This document shows positions 11,702 through 25,281 of a stretch of 64,000 nt of DNA, piece by piece. Within the stretch, counting starts at the first letter, position 1. Each line of letters begins with the position of its first letter. The stretch is from Mercurialis annua. Taxonomy: Eukaryota; Streptophyta; Magnoliopsida; Malpighiales; Euphorbiaceae. Made by a program: the position numbers and the translations under genes. The notes under the pieces are model-generated. The model ran no database searches. It was not told where the DNA came from and saw only the letters and a program-made list of their open reading frames with translations. The stretch covers positions 10,612,001 to 10,676,000 of the forward strand of contig NC_065570.1 of NCBI RefSeq assembly GCF_937616625.2. Reading direction: 5' to 3'.

Positions 11702-14700
11702 TTATACAGCCTCCTTGAGGGAAAGAAAATCATCACGTGGATGAGCTTCTTCCACTTTAACTTGTATTTCATCTCCAACATGTGCTCCTATGGATGCCCA
11801 TGCAGTTGCTTGAAACCCAACCTGACACATCAAGTAATTGATCTCTTCAATCAAACTGTCCATATATTACATGCTTTGCTGCAAATATGTAATGATGTTT
11901 AAACATAAACGTATTTTTGTAAATATGTATTTTCACCTGGGAAAGCCATAATTGAGGTCAAATAATTAAAATAAACAGACAATACACTTAATATTATAAG
12001 AATTTCTAATGATCATAGGCATTCAACAAACTAATGCTTAAGATATCCACTCGCAGAAAGTTGATAAATAAAAACAATATACACTATTGATCAATATAGG
12101 AAATTAACATGCTAGCAAATGCTGTCAATTTAGCATTATGTTCAAAATATCTACCGGGCATCCGGCCCATTGAAATTCTAGCATCAAGAAACATTAATTA
12201 TTTAGAAGAGCCATTTAATATTAATTAGGAGCATCATTATAAAATTATACTATTCTAAGTATAACAGCTACAATTTCTTAAGTCCATTATTATTTTGAGA
12301 TGGAGGGAGTATTTTAGACTAGAAGATGAAATTTCTAGCTGACAATAAGTAATATTGTTATGTGTATTTCAGATACACTTATCATCGTGTTGTGTCTTTT
12401 TCATTAATGAAAATTTAAATTACCTTTATGTATAATAAAAAATTGTTGATTTGAACACATAAAATTTGTGTTAACGATATGAAATTGGCGGACCTCTTAT
12501 TTTCAATATTTCAAAGTCAAATTCAAACTATTTTGCGCTTTGGAAAATTGAATATAATTTCTATTTTTTATAAAAAGGTATTTGAGTGGAGTTCAATATT
12601 TCACCGAGCTCGAACTATAAGGCTGAGGCTTGACCGAGTTCAATAAGGTGTCTAGCTTTAGATAAAGTCGAATCGAGCTCGACTGGCCTTGATTCCAGCA
12701 TTCCACCAATAGAACAAACCTCAAAGTTAGCTACACTAACTCTTGAGAATCATGGCAGTTCAACAATCCCATATCTCATGAAAATGCAACTATAAGACCT
12801 TTCAATTAGTATTTAGTATCTCCTAGTAAGATCACATTGCTACTGCATGTCATCTATTAACTAAAAATCTAAAAGCCCCAAAAAAAAGCACTATCCAAAG
12901 CACACAGCAAATAAAATTGGGAAGGGTGAGCTAACATAAAAGAACACATTTTCCTGACAGCTAAATCAGTTGAATTCATCTAATAACTATTAGTAATAAT
13001 AAATGTTTGCCCCACAACAGTTAAATGCTTACCTCTACCAGTAGCAATAATGCTATACGATCTTTGATGAATCTAAGAATCAGTGCACGATATCTTCTCT
13101 CCTTGGGCTGCCTTCTCAGGAATTCTATAATCCAATAGCGAAGACTGCTGTTGCAGAGCCTTTTTACCATCTTAAATTGCATATTTACCATTGATGCCAT
13201 TACTTCCAGCTGACCAGCTGAAAAAGGAGGAGTTTCACCTCTGAGAACTGCTTTGACCTATAAACATGCACACAAGTTTGTTGAAGATCTTAGCATATAA
13301 AGCATGGGCTTAAGCTATATTTAATAACGTATGATCACATGTAGGTTCATTCAAATTGATAAAAGAAAAATAATTATGTAAAAATAGAACACCAGATACT
13401 GTTTTGTTACATGACAGATGGTGAAATTTACTACAAATTCTAAAATACTTCTCTTTAATTTCATTGATAATTCAGTGCATCAACTTGAATAAAATAACTC
13501 GCCTGATAATGAGCCAGAAGATCCATATATCTACGAATGGGAGAAGTAAACTGAACATAACCAGGAATTCCTAAAATCCCATGGCGTACAGGCTTCCTGA
13601 AATCATATTCAGCAGCACGCATTAATTTAACAACCGAAGCGCTTCTAACAGGTCCTTCAGGAAGATGTGCAAATGCAGATACATCAATGTTTGATTGAGG
13701 CTGTCCTCTATAGGGTAAAGGAATGTTATTGCAAGAGCCATAGGTGGCCATAACTTCTCCACAAAGTATCATCATCTCGGTAACAAGTCGCATAGCAGGG
13801 TCAGCTTGGTTTTCAACATAAAGGTTAATTGATGGCTCTGGATCTTCAAGATTAGCCACCTTGATGCGAGTTTCTAATGTGGATGTCTCTACCGCACCCT
13901 GACAAGCAATAAATTTTCTTAACGAAATATCAATTATACGTAGCATGCATGACCACTAAATTAGTCAACACAAGTCATCAGATAACTCTTTAAACTTTAA
14001 AGATCAAAATTAACCACTTCCTATTCAATGAATCATTGAACCTCTAAAACAAATTTTTCTCTCCGACATTTTGTTCAGCCATGTATTGATGAAAGGCTTG
14101 CGCCTTGCAGCATGTTAGCAACCTGAAAGTGATCTTCTCACCATTGGAAGATATGAGTTTAGACTTCTTTATATAATAGAAAGTAGGGACTGCCTACAGA
14201 TCTTGCAATGCTACAGATTATGTTTATTAAAAATGAAAGCAGTGCTGTTTATTATAAACTTGTCATAATATTCAGGAACATCAAGCTTAAACCATCATTT
14301 ACAAGCAGATTTTCTGACTACAAGAACAATGCTAAAATGAGACAGTTTTTCATTTGCAGATGGGATACATTCTTGACAAAATAAGGTTAAAGGCTTATGG
14401 AGCCAGTTAATCCTAAATGAGAAAATGAATATCCCACCATCAATCGTGAGAGAACGATTCATAAAATTTACTCGTAATTCCACATGATTGTGAGAGAAAA
14501 GTGCAATCGACACGGTTTGATGAATACTTTTTCACACAAATGAAGTAGAAATTCCACATATAGCCAGTACATAATTACCATTTACATTAACATGAGTATT
14601 AGCTATTCACCGGCCATGTTAGCAGAACTACAAAAACAATTATCAACAGGAATTCAATTCAATGATGAAGGAACCTATATTAAAACGGGAAAGCCAAGGA

Positions 14701-17700
14701 CTTGATCAAACTCTAACCTAAAAGATTTCATGTCCCATTTTTGACTAAAATCAAACACCACTAACCTGTTGGAGACGCCACTGGAACCGGCGAGATGCAG
14801 CCTCAGAAAGAATTCTCAACTCAGTCTCCTCTTCAAGGTTCAAATTAAGCAGCTCAGATGCGCTCTCATATGTTAGCATGTAGGTCGGTTTGATGATTGA
14901 GTTAACCACAGAATATTCTGCAATGCTGTTTTAATGACATAAAATACACTAAATTAATTAAACAACTACATCTTGCAAGTTGTAACTTCATGTTATATGC
15001 ATATTCCACAAAAGATAATTACATGATGAGTATTGAGTACAGTACCAATCACAGAGAACTAAACCTACAGCGTATTTCATCACCAGGTTTCAAATATTTG
15101 AGAGCTAATCACATAGAATTGCCACAATTTGCAGACCCTTAGATGGTGTCTATAATCTAGAGAAACTCTGGCAAGGTGTTTGGATGTTCAAATAAAAATG
15201 CCCATTCAGTACTCCAAATGGCACACAGAAAGAAGTTACTGGCTAGCAATGCCACTACAACTGTGGCAAGTGACAACATAGATAATGTAGAGATAGGTAT
15301 GGGGCCTTTTGGCTTCCTAAAATACGGTCATCTAGAGTCTTGATTAAGTGCTTTTTGATGGTCATGAAGGAAAGAGATCATCCAACTCTGTAGGATAACC
15401 AAAATCACAATCTGAAGCCAATAATAGAGCCTCATAACTCTTGAGGTTTCATCAACTTATTTACAAAATCAAACATGCATTGATGAATAATAGATAAATA
15501 TATAAAAACAACCAGAAAATCACATTTACCAGCCATCAGAATGTAGAACAACAGATACTGAAACAGCGTTGCAGACCTCTCCTTGTTTCAAACTCATTCC
15601 CTCCATGGCAAGTTTCTCTGGAAACATTGGGTAAGTAGCAGTGGGCAAGAAAACAGAAGTTCCTCTTTTCATTGCCTCCCTGCATTTACAGTACATCTTA
15701 GCTTGTTTAAATTATGACCTAACATAGCATGGGAAATGCCATATGTATGTCAAAGAGATGTGCGCTAAAACCTGTCTATTATGCTTCCAGGCTGTACATA
15801 TCGACCAGGATCTGCAACATGTATCCAAATTTTGATCCGACCATCTTGTAACTTCGTTGCACTTAGGGCATCATCAAGCTACATTCAATTAAATATTAGC
15901 AGTACATATTTTCGAACAATAATTATATAAATCAAATCGAACATACTACAATTTACCTCATCAGCCTCATCAACATCAATAGCATAGACTTTCAAGTGAG
16001 TGAGATCTTTCCGGTGGATCTACACAATTTCAAAAATTTAGTAAGAGTTATATAGGTGAAAATATGAATTGACATGTCTAATACATAATTTGAAATCAAG
16101 AGATCTCAAATTTTCTTTCACAACAAAAACCTTGCGCACCTTGTCCGGGTCAACTGACTCTGATAGAAGACTTTCAGCAGCCAATTCAATAACATTTGAA
16201 TGATCAGTACGAATGTTTAGCTTCAGCATATCAAGGTTAACATGAACAGGGAAATATCCAATGTCTATGAGAAGGTTTACAGCAGAGGTAGCTATTTTTG
16301 GCATTCCCATTGCCTTTAGGATCTGATGAAAAAATAAACATTGCATACACATAACAGCAAAAATCAGTTTGCAGTAAACAAGCATTTGACAGAACCAACA
16401 AAAAGAAAGTGGTACTCACAAAATATTCATATTTTCAGGGTAATATAACCTAAAATAAATTTCATTAAAAGAATATAAGCCAAAGCATTTAGTAGAGGTT
16501 TTAAATCAATCATCCTGTCATTCAGAAAATTTATGTATACTGTCCCACTTCAAAAACTTAATCTAGTTAAGTGAGTTACCATTCCTGCTGTTCTTTTTTG
16601 CTCGTCACTTTTGCATGCATCAATAGCATATGCTTCAAGCGACTCAATTTTGAGTCTGATTTTCTCATCAACCATCCACGAAGATTTTGAAGGTTTAGCA
16701 TGTGAAGCCACTGCCTTAGCAGACTTTAGTTTTTGGACAAAACCCTGAAGTTCTTCCTCAGCAGCCTCTTTTGCAAGCTTTCTGCGCATAAGTTCTTCTA
16801 CCTAGTTATCATAAAATGCAATTTGATGTTGTCATTGCATAGCATGCTATAGAAAATTAATCAACTAACAAAATAGTGTAGAACTCATAAATGTTAAAGA
16901 TGCAGAAACATCCTATGCAACATCAAAATCCCATTCAGAACGATTCTGCATGATGACCCTTAAATGTTATTTAGTTAGTAGTTCTATTTTTCAGAAACAA
17001 ATACAATTTAAGAATGTTTTTTCCTATGATTCTGTTCCCAAATTATAGATTTCAATGGATAATGATCATGAGAATAGTTTTGTAAGGGCATGGTGATTCA
17101 GCCTACTTTCGATCAGTCACTCTGGTCATCCACAGTGAGATTATACCAGCCCTACATATTGGTGCTACCTCATAACAAGTTCTCTGTACAATTAATAAGA
17201 TTTTTCTAACGTATCTTTTTTTGTTCAATAAGTTTGCAGTAACAAGTTTCAGACTTTTATATTCATCATTTTGATGATACAAAACTAGTGTCAGTGTCAT
17301 TCAAAATTGTGATGCAAAAAACAATAATAATAAAATATCTTGTTAGCTCTGTATTTAAAATACAAAAAAAAATAGCAATTTGGGCCCTTTACAATAACGT
17401 CTCAGTCAAAATATGATTACAAACTGTTCAGTATAGGTCAAAAGCCTATTAGTTGATAAACTCAACAGATGAAAGTTTTGACCAATTTTTGCACTATTCC
17501 GTTTCTTATTAGACAGTGGCACACAAGGTATTCAGCTAAAAAATCTTCCAATCAGGAACAGCAGAAAAGTTGCTTAATGATGTGACAAGATTAGCAAGTT
17601 TTCTTGTCAGCAAATTTAAAGAAAATGTGTTACAAAATTTTCTACCTGTGTAGTAGGTCGTGGTCCATAAACAGAACGGGAACCTTTTGTTTCTAAGACT

Positions 17701-19469
17701 GCAAAATATATTTCATCTTTTGATAGTAAAAGATGTGCACAATAGCTCCCAAGAGGCTCTGCACTACCAAAAATCATCTGCATAGCAAGACAATATCATC
17801 AAATATGCAAAGACACACGAGAGAAAAGTTATTATGCAAATACCTCTGCTAATTCCTCTGGCGTCACTGATTTATTCTTTTCAATAAGCTCAACCCAAGC
17901 AAACTCTAAAAATGATGGGTCCTGAACATTTAAATGCAAGCCAAATTTATCAAAAAAGAAAATTCTACATGTCTAAAAAGTCAAAATATTTTTAACCCGT
18001 AACCATGCAAGAACTAACCAAGTTATCTTGAGCCTTCTGAATAAAGCTTGATATTTCCGTGTGGTCAAAATTTGCAATGCCTGGAACGATATAGGTAATT
18101 TGTTGTGGTTTAATAGAGGACGTTACACCATTCTGCCAATTTAACAAAACAAAAACCAATTAAGCAAATGAAAACTTGATTACACTTCAAGTGGAAGTAA
18201 AAAAGCAGCTCCAAGTTCCAACACCTAGCAACCTATTCAACATGCCCGCATTAGTTGTTTCTAAAAGAACCTGATCATACACCATCCAATTCTTCTTTCC
18301 ATCAGGTTTCTGTGCAACTGCCAACAGTATCCTGTCAGAATCCTTCTTAAACTCCAGCAACAATCCTTTCTCTAGTACTAACTTATCATTGAGTAGCTCT
18401 CCACTGCTAGTTAGTCTGCATATTTGTTACTATCAGTATATCATTCCATCCAGCACAATTATCAAACTAAAAAATATTATCCCATAAATATTCAAATTTA
18501 TGACTTCATGCTAGTAGTTTATAACCCTTATCCCCAGCACTGAAAGTAAAATGGATATAGTAATCCATTTAATGTCAGTCTTCGGATTCGCCGTCATAAA
18601 GAAAAAAGAAAAGCAATGCTTCCCTCCAAGTGAGGAATGAATTGTATGAAATAGGGGTAATGTCACATAAATTCACGAACTATACGAGTTTTCTCAATTT
18701 AATTCTTGAACTTTAAAAGTGTCAAATTTATACACCAACTTTCACTTTATCTCAATTGGATACACGAAGTCATAATATACTGAGGTAGCAGCCAAAAAAT
18801 GACTTCCACCTCAGCAAATCACACCAATGAATGAGTTGCACCTCATCATATTATGACCTCGTGTATCAAATTGAGACAAAATGAAAATTGGATAATAAAT
18901 TTGATATGTTTTAAAGTTCATGATTAAATTGAAAAAACACATATAATTCGTGAATTTATATGACTGACATTACCCTATGAAATATACAAAACAAACACTG
19001 CCACAAATATCTAAAAGTAGAAACTATTGATCAACTAATTATGTAATTAATTCTTCAATACTAATTAAATCAAATTGAAAATGAGAAATAAAAAAAAGCA
19101 TAAAAAATAATTGTTCATAGTTATAACAAAAATAAAGTAGAAAACGCACTTGATAGCTGAGCAAACCAGCTTTCCCCTGCGTTTGCGAAGAGCTGCGAGC
19201 TCTTCCATAACACTGTCAACGAGGCTTTGCACCGAAAATCTCCTAATACTACGACTAGAATCTCCATGATTATTTTGGAACGGCGAAGATATGTCACACC
19301 GAATTATCGGCTTCGACCGAGACCGAAATTTTGAAGAGTAGTAGATGATCGGCGACGCCTTAAAATGGCTAAAACGACATCGGAGTTGCAAACGAGGAGG
19401 CAAGGAAGCAGCCGCAGCGGAAGAAAAGCGCAAAACTGAACAAGTGTTAACGGCTCGAACCGTTATCAT
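11702..19469 (-). CDS. RNR1: Ribonuclease II/R family 3'-5' exoribonuclease, organellar (RNR1 type)
   Basis: Fourteen exons on the minus strand: 19469-19150, 18415-18271, 18132-18019, 17921-17844, 17777-17646, 16801-16580, 16322-16131, 16019-15957, 15878-15772, 15679-15530, 14925-14766, 13898-13503, 13257-13033, 11821-11702. All phases join, giving 807 aa, close to the roughly 800 aa of Arabidopsis RNR1. I chose the ATG at 19469 over the in-frame ATG at 19499 because MITVRAVN resembles known starts. The first 60 residues are rich in Ser, Ala and Arg with no acidic residue, as in a chloroplast or dual transit peptide. The RNB domain has the metal-binding Asp cluster IDVDEADELDDAL (about residues 415-427) and the motif FTSPIRRYMDL (about 677-687); a short S1-like tail follows. 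Known orthologues trim 3' ends of plastid and mitochondrial rRNAs and mRNAs. The intron after exon 12 starts with GC, not GT. Confidence 0.93.
18654..18975. mobile_element. Mutator-like MITE in intron 1 of the ribonuclease II gene
   Basis: A perfect 9-bp duplication, TATGAAATA, lies at 18645-18653 and 18976-18984. The inverted ends (GGGGTAATGTCA against complement GGGTAATGTCAG) extend about 130 bp on each side. It is 322 bp and non-coding. It makes up nearly half of the 734-bp first intron (19149-18416) and lies well away from both splice sites. Confidence 0.82.
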
Positions 19470-20656
19470 GTTTATGGGGAAGTGAAAAATAATAACCACA
19501 TAAGGCTGCAGTGCTCAGTTTTTAGCGACAGTTATCATTCCCCGTTGTGGATTGTGCAAGAGAGTAAGGTGTGTCTATGCTTGCTTGGTATCATCTATGG
19601 TGGATAAAATGGTGCGTTTAACAGAAGGTCAAATGTACAAAATAACATTTTAATTTTTTCAAAAAGAATTTAAGAGTCCTTTTATTATATTTCCTTTTCG
19701 CTTAGCCCTTACTTTTTAAGTTATTTCTGTAGATTTTTCAAATGTGGAATTTATTTGCACTATTTAAAAATATTATAGGCTCAAATGAAAAACAAAAACT
19801 AAAAACAAATTCTTATAGGGCCAATTTTGATATATATTTATTTTTGACATTAACGAAATTTCCCCAGAAGTATCCACTATTTTTCAATTAAGCCCTCAAA
19901 TGCTCATTTTAGGAAAACCTGCAATCCTCGCTGTCCCTCGGACACCCGATGTGTAGTGCTATTTATTTTTGAAGATTAAATTAGAAATATATTATCCTAA
20001 AAAAATTAGAGATATATTATTCTTTAGTGATTTTTAAAAACAAAATTGAATTACTTCAATTAATTCAATTAAGGATTTAAAAATATTTGCATATTACATT
20101 AAACGGTTGAATTGCTGATAAGTATAAAATAATGGCTTAATACATAATTTAACCTCCAAATTATACTACTTTATTCCTTGATTCCTATAAAGAAAATTCA
20201 TTTTCTATGGATTCCTCAATCATTTCGCGAATAACACGCCCGCTAAAGTGGACAAATAATATCTAATTTTGTTCTACTAGACAAGAAATAAAACACTCCT
20301 TGAATTTTAAATTTTTAATATATATCCATCACAAATTCAATGAATAATTACGTGTTGGCAAAAGAATTGTCAATAAGTTGACAAAATTGATCATATTCTA
20401 TGAACTCTGCAATCGGAAGATATACTGTTATTAGAATACTTTTATATAAAACTTTATCTATCACATTGTCCGTAAATACAATGGACGGTCTATGTAAAAC
20501 TTCACCCGTGCATGCATAGATGACTATAAACTAATAATAATTAACAGAAAATACACACCAATTACACAAGAAATCAAGAAAATATCATTTTGACAAAAAA
20601 ATATTTTGTACACAATTACTAGTCATATGGAAATCTCACATCAGCTTGTGAATAAA
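19470..20656. other. Spacer: ribonuclease II promoter side and rhomboid 3' flank
   Basis: Both neighbouring genes read leftward, so this 1.2 kb holds the promoter of the ribonuclease II gene (19470 upward) and the 3' UTR of the rhomboid gene (below 20657). It is AT-rich. I cannot pick out a reliable TATA box or any repeat. Confidence 0.4.
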
Positions 20657-23358
20657 TCAACGGCAGAGCTCTGTGCACAATCCCTGAATCTGAGAATTGG
20701 TTGCATCTGACAATCTGTAGATGCTGGTTTTTCCATTGGTTGTGCATGTCACATTTAGCTGGCTGCCCATCTGGGTAGACTGCAAACATAAACACATCCA
20801 CAATATCAAAACATAGCTTAAATCCCAAGTTACCGATATCAGAACTTAACCGCTGATACTTGGACAAACATGAACAGAGGTTTTGGGGCAAAACCCATTA
20901 TAAAAACAAGAAGAACAGCCACATTAGTCGACAAACTAGACTGTGTTTCACGAAAAAGATCACGATGAGCGTTTTGAATATGATATTAATAAATAGACAA
21001 ATTCTTCTAGTGCAATCATGGTGCAAGGCCTACTGAACTCTCACAACTGGTGTTTTGTGTATGTTTGGATGGATGACCTCACTTCTCCTTTAAGGAAAGT
21101 AAGCTCGAACTGACTCAGTCAGACACCCAGAAGGTCGGGAAATCTTAGGCTGTCTAAAAGATAAAATGAACAAGTAAACTAAAAATGATACTTTCGACTC
21201 TTTCAGACCTACATAATCACATATCGTGCTAGCTTGCAAGTCGTATAATAAGGATAAGATTTGAGACTCTTGATTTTACATTACTAATCCAACCTTTGAT
21301 GGAGGACAAAGTTAAATGACATGTACGCAACTTGTTGTACAGGAAGAGGAGTTAGTTGTTCAACGGTACTTACCAAGCAGGTCCCTGGCTCCGTATTGCA
21401 GCTCCATCTCGAAGTAGGTATGCAAGACAAATAATGACACCATGAACAATGGTCATTCGCATCAACACCTCGGAGAAGCAACACCAGCCCAAGAGTTAAC
21501 CTGTCAAACTTAGCTTAGCTTCTTAAGATCTCAAATGTTCGAATTCAGACATCACTATGTCTAATAGTGGTACATGCCAAATAATGAAAAAGAAACCAAA
21601 ACAATGCACTGTAAAAAAGATAAGTACAGAAAGTATCATTAAGCAAAACAATTAGTTATTAATTTTTCTGTGAAACGAATAACTTAAACTATTCTCGTAT
21701 CATTCTGGTCAGATAGATTAATTCTGCTAAGACAGGAAGATGCTTACCCTGCAATTACTAAAATAAGGGAAATGATCCACAAAATGCACTGATACATCTT
21801 GAACTTGGATTTAACAACTGCTGGAGCATATCCTGGAGGAACAGATCTTCGGCTAACCCATCCAAACTGCGGGCGGATTAAAAACACAAACCCGAGCAAG
21901 AAACCAGCAAAAAATCCTCCAATATGGGCAAAGTTGTCAACTTGTGGTAGAATTCCAATTGCTAAATTTATTACAACGATGACCAGGAGAGTTGTGAAAG
22001 CTGCTACCTGAACTTGCACATGAAATTGCGAGGAGATTGATATCGGTAATTAAAGTAACAAAAAAGCCAACAGTATTTTGAAAAAGAAGAATTCAGTTAG
22101 TACCTTATTAGAATAAATTGACCAATTTGTGATGAGTTCAGACAGCATGGCCCCAAGTAACCCAAACAATGCACCAGAGGCACCAACAGAGATATTTGAT
22201 TGAAGGAAAAGAGCTGACATCAAACTACCACCAAATCCAGAGATGATATATATCAATCCGATTTTAACTGTAAACAACCAAATACAAATATGGAAATAAG
22301 TATTGATCTCATTGTAATTCCGTCAAAATGCTACACGGAAACCTGTCGAGTTATACGTTTTGGTGTTTTTGTATCAGCTTCCGGACATACTTCTAAGACT
22401 TGAAACTTTATATTTATAAACTATTCTTATAAGAAATATCATTTCGTCCCTTCTCATTTAGCAGTTCCCACTTTAACATTTCCGTTTCCGTGCAACAACA
22501 AGCTCAAATATTATCCTAAACAAATTCTTTTATCTTGAAATCAAAATTACAACTAAAAATGTGCAATTTGATCAATTATAATTTCACTAAAATTCAAAGC
22601 GAAATTAACTTACCAAAACCAAATTCTCGTTCAAGCCGGACGCCAATAACTAAAAGACTCAACATATTAGCCAACAAATGAAAAACTCCAGCATGCAACC
22701 AATTGCAAGAAAGCAGACGCCATCCTTGATGATCATCAACTACTTTACTCACATATAAAGCTCCTACTTTCAGCAGCCTAATAAAACCAATTAGCAGCCA
22801 TTAATCCAACAAAATTTTAGTTTTAATAATTGGGGAGTAATTGAATCCACGACTTAAGCAGAATGCTGCCAGCGCTTATACCATTCGAGCCATAGCTGGT
22901 TAATTCAACAAATTAAACCAAAGAATTCAGATAAAAATCACATTAAAAAACAAAAACAAAAACCCTTACGTGGTAGAAGAAGGGCCAAGAAGAGGATTCT
23001 CCTTAAAACTCTGAAAGGAGAATCTCCCAAGAAACCGAGCAGTACAAGAAACAGAATTCTTGGGGCAATTATTAACAAACATGGTAATAACGAACATAAC
23101 TGTATTAGCAATAACAAAACAAGGTATAATCCAAGCTACCCATTTCTTGAAATCCTTATCCCGATCATAAACAACTGGAGGAGGACCACTGTGAGCTCCA
23201 GATAATGAATATGTTTGATTATCAGGCGTGTGCGTACCAGTTCTGTCTATTTCAAACGGGTGTACTGCGTTGTACCCGCTCATTCTGACTTGAATCTCTG
23301 ATGGTTGAGAAGAAGGTGGATGATAGTGACGATCATGGTGTTGATGATTCTTCTCCAT
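20657..23358 (-). CDS. Rhomboid-like intramembrane serine protease (plant RBL family)
   Basis: Six exons on the minus strand: 23358-22970, 22777-22614, 22267-22104, 22007-21748, 21500-21374, 20779-20657. Phases join to 408 aa. The cytosolic N-terminus is hydrophilic and His/Pro-rich. The first membrane segment is near residues 73-93, then NPLLGPSS, the usual plant RBL lead into the core. The catalytic set is complete: Asn167 in HLLANM, Ser215 in GASGALFG and His267 in NFAHIGG, so the protein should be active. A luminal Cys-rich tail follows ([10 protein letters not shown] near the start, ending in LCTELCR). In the last exon the correct frame is set by the phase-0 join; a longer open frame there is a shadow. 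The start at 23358 gives MEKNHQHH; an in-frame ATG 36 bases upstream is less likely. Arabidopsis relatives sit in Golgi and other endomembranes. Which RBL this is (1, 3 or other) I cannot tell. Confidence 0.92.
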
Positions 23359-23674
23359 TGTTGAGACAGAGAAGAAGAACGGGGAAATATTCAAAGGAAG
23401 AAGTTCAAGAATGTATAATAAAATATGGAAGTAGGAAAAGGAGAGGGAAATCTCAGTGTCGTTAAATGTAATGAGGACTGCAGGTTAGTCAACCTTCTTT
23501 TTTTGTCGCTAAATAGATGCTTAAACGACAGAGATACCGTAGGTTCGGACAGGAATGACGTTTCGGAAACTTTTTGATGCATTTTTCTTAATTGTTTAGT
23601 GCAAGACAGTATAGAAACTCTTATCTTCCCCACCTACTCATTTTCTTGTCATTTTGACTATAGCGTAAATTATT

Positions 23675-24026
23675 AGTATTTTATTTACAACTTTACATTA
23701 CAAATTTTGACATTTCTTTTTTTTATTTTTTTTATTTACAAAAAATACTTATTTTTTAATTTCATAAATACTTTTTTCGGTTTTCAATTTTGATTTTCGG
23801 TTTTTTTCGGTTCTGTGTAATAAATTATAACACTTCACTAAAATAAATTCATTTTTATAAGTGGTAGTTTTCCAAAATACATGATTTAGTATTTTATTTA
23901 CAACTTTACATTACAAATTTTGACATTTCTTTTTTTTATTTTTTTTATTTACGAAAAATACTTATTTTTTAATTTCATAAATACCTTTTTCGGTTTTCAA
24001 TTTCGATTTTCGGTTTTTTTCGGTTC
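23675..24026. repeat. Direct repeat, two 139-bp copies 213 bp apart
   Basis: 23675-23813 and 23888-24026 are almost identical, both starting 'agtattttatttacaacttt' and ending 'ttttttcggttc'. The second copy is the inner left end of the Mutator-like element at 23861-24937. The first copy lies outside it and lacks its terminal 27 bp. So a fragment of the same family stands next to the complete element. Confidence 0.75.
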
Positions 24027-24937
24027 GATCGACCGAACCGACTAGCAATTTTTTTATATAGTGTAAGATTAGTGTATATATAGTGTTAATTTTTATTTTT
24101 TATGGATTATTTCTTAGAATTTTTTATTTTATTTTTTATAGTATAAAAGTAGTGTTTTTATGGTGTTTATATAGTGTAAAATTAGTGTATAAGTAGTGTA
24201 TTTATAGTGTTTTTGTGGTTTAACCATGAAACACTGCAAATACACCATAAACACTGCAAATACACCAGAAACACTGTAAATGCACCATAAATATACTAAA
24301 AACGGCAGAAATACACTATTAATACATCAAAAATACACTAAAACGTAAAGATATTATAAAATTATTACAAATGCACCATAAATCAATATTTTCTTTACAA
24401 AATCAGTAGCAATAAACAAATTTATGAATAAGAGAAGAGAAAATAAATAATTATATGAATAATAGAATAATTTTATAAACAAAAAATTATAGATCTATAA
24501 TAATTTATTTACAAAATATTTAAATCATTACAAAAAATCTAAAAAATTACACAAATCTAAAAACGAGTCGAGAAATCCATAGCGCGAACGGAAAAGACGA
24601 ACGGACTAGCACGAATGGGAAAACAACCGGAGACGACGAGAAATTCATCGGAAGTAGACGAACGGAAGTGCGACCGGAAAGACGAACGGAAAAGACGAAC
24701 CGGAGGAGATAAACTGAAAATCAAATGAAAAAGAAGAAGAAAAAAAGAGAGAAGAAGATAGAGAAAAGAAAAGATGGCTATGAAAAAGTTTTAACCTAAA
24801 ATGAGATAAGACTTCTTTTATATAATAGGTATTTTTTATAAATAAGTTAGTTTATTAGGTAACATATGATAAGAGGAAAAGATGGGGTAAAATGGTGTAA
24901 ATACTTTACCCAAATCAGATATTTGGAAAATAATCCC
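23861..24937. mobile_element. 1.1-kb non-autonomous Mutator-like element
   Basis: A perfect 9-bp duplication, TTTTTATAA, lies at 23852-23860 and 24938-24946. The ends are inverted (GTGGTAGTTTTCC against complement GGGATTATTTTCC), with looser similarity over about 50 bp. The interior has a run of 'agtgtatttatagtgtt'-type words and their complements (24050-24350), then a block with more GC and a strong purine bias (24560-24790) rich in 'gacgaacgg' and 'gaagaag'. There is no transposase. The order of parts (inverted end, degenerate short repeats, purine-rich block, inverted end) matches the element at 3993-5186. Confidence 0.7.
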
Positions 24938-24989
24938 TTTTTATAATTCAGTTTGTTATTTGCATACACTTTTAAATAATAATATTATA

Positions 24990-25070
24990 AAAATACCCTC
25001 ATTTTAATAAGGTGTTATAATATGATTGGTTTAATTTACGGATAACGTGATAAACCGAGTCTATCTAAAA
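24990..25070. repeat. Single-arm remnant of the 8980-9194 MITE family
   Basis: The stretch 'ctcattttaataaggtgtta' to 'accgagtctatcta' matches one arm of the palindromic element at 8980-9194. The other arm is absent, so this is a decayed or truncated copy. Confidence 0.5.
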
Positions 25071-25281
25071 AAAAAATTATATGAAAGATATAATACTCTT
25101 TTTCATACAGTTTAAGAAATACAATTAATGTTTTAATTTTTTACAAATTTATTTTTATTTTTTTTATCATGCCCTTATAAAATGTTATGACTATAAATTA
25201 ATAACAATAAATTATACACTTTAAATAAGGGTAATATGAAAAATAAACACTCTAAATTGTATTTATAAAGAAAGTGAACTA

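Noticed and set aside
12282..12320. Stowaway-like end ('gatggagggagta') in intron 13 of the ribonuclease II gene
   Set aside because: Only one terminus is visible and no inverted partner was found; it may be a truncated relic.
20619..20891. 90-codon open frame in the last rhomboid exon
   Set aside because: It is out of phase with the spliced upstream exon. The phase-0 frame gives the expected Cys-rich end LCTELCR.
21284..21484. Open frame running past rhomboid exon 5 into the intron
   Set aside because: The donor GTAAGT at 21373 ends the exon; the remainder of the frame is intron read-through.
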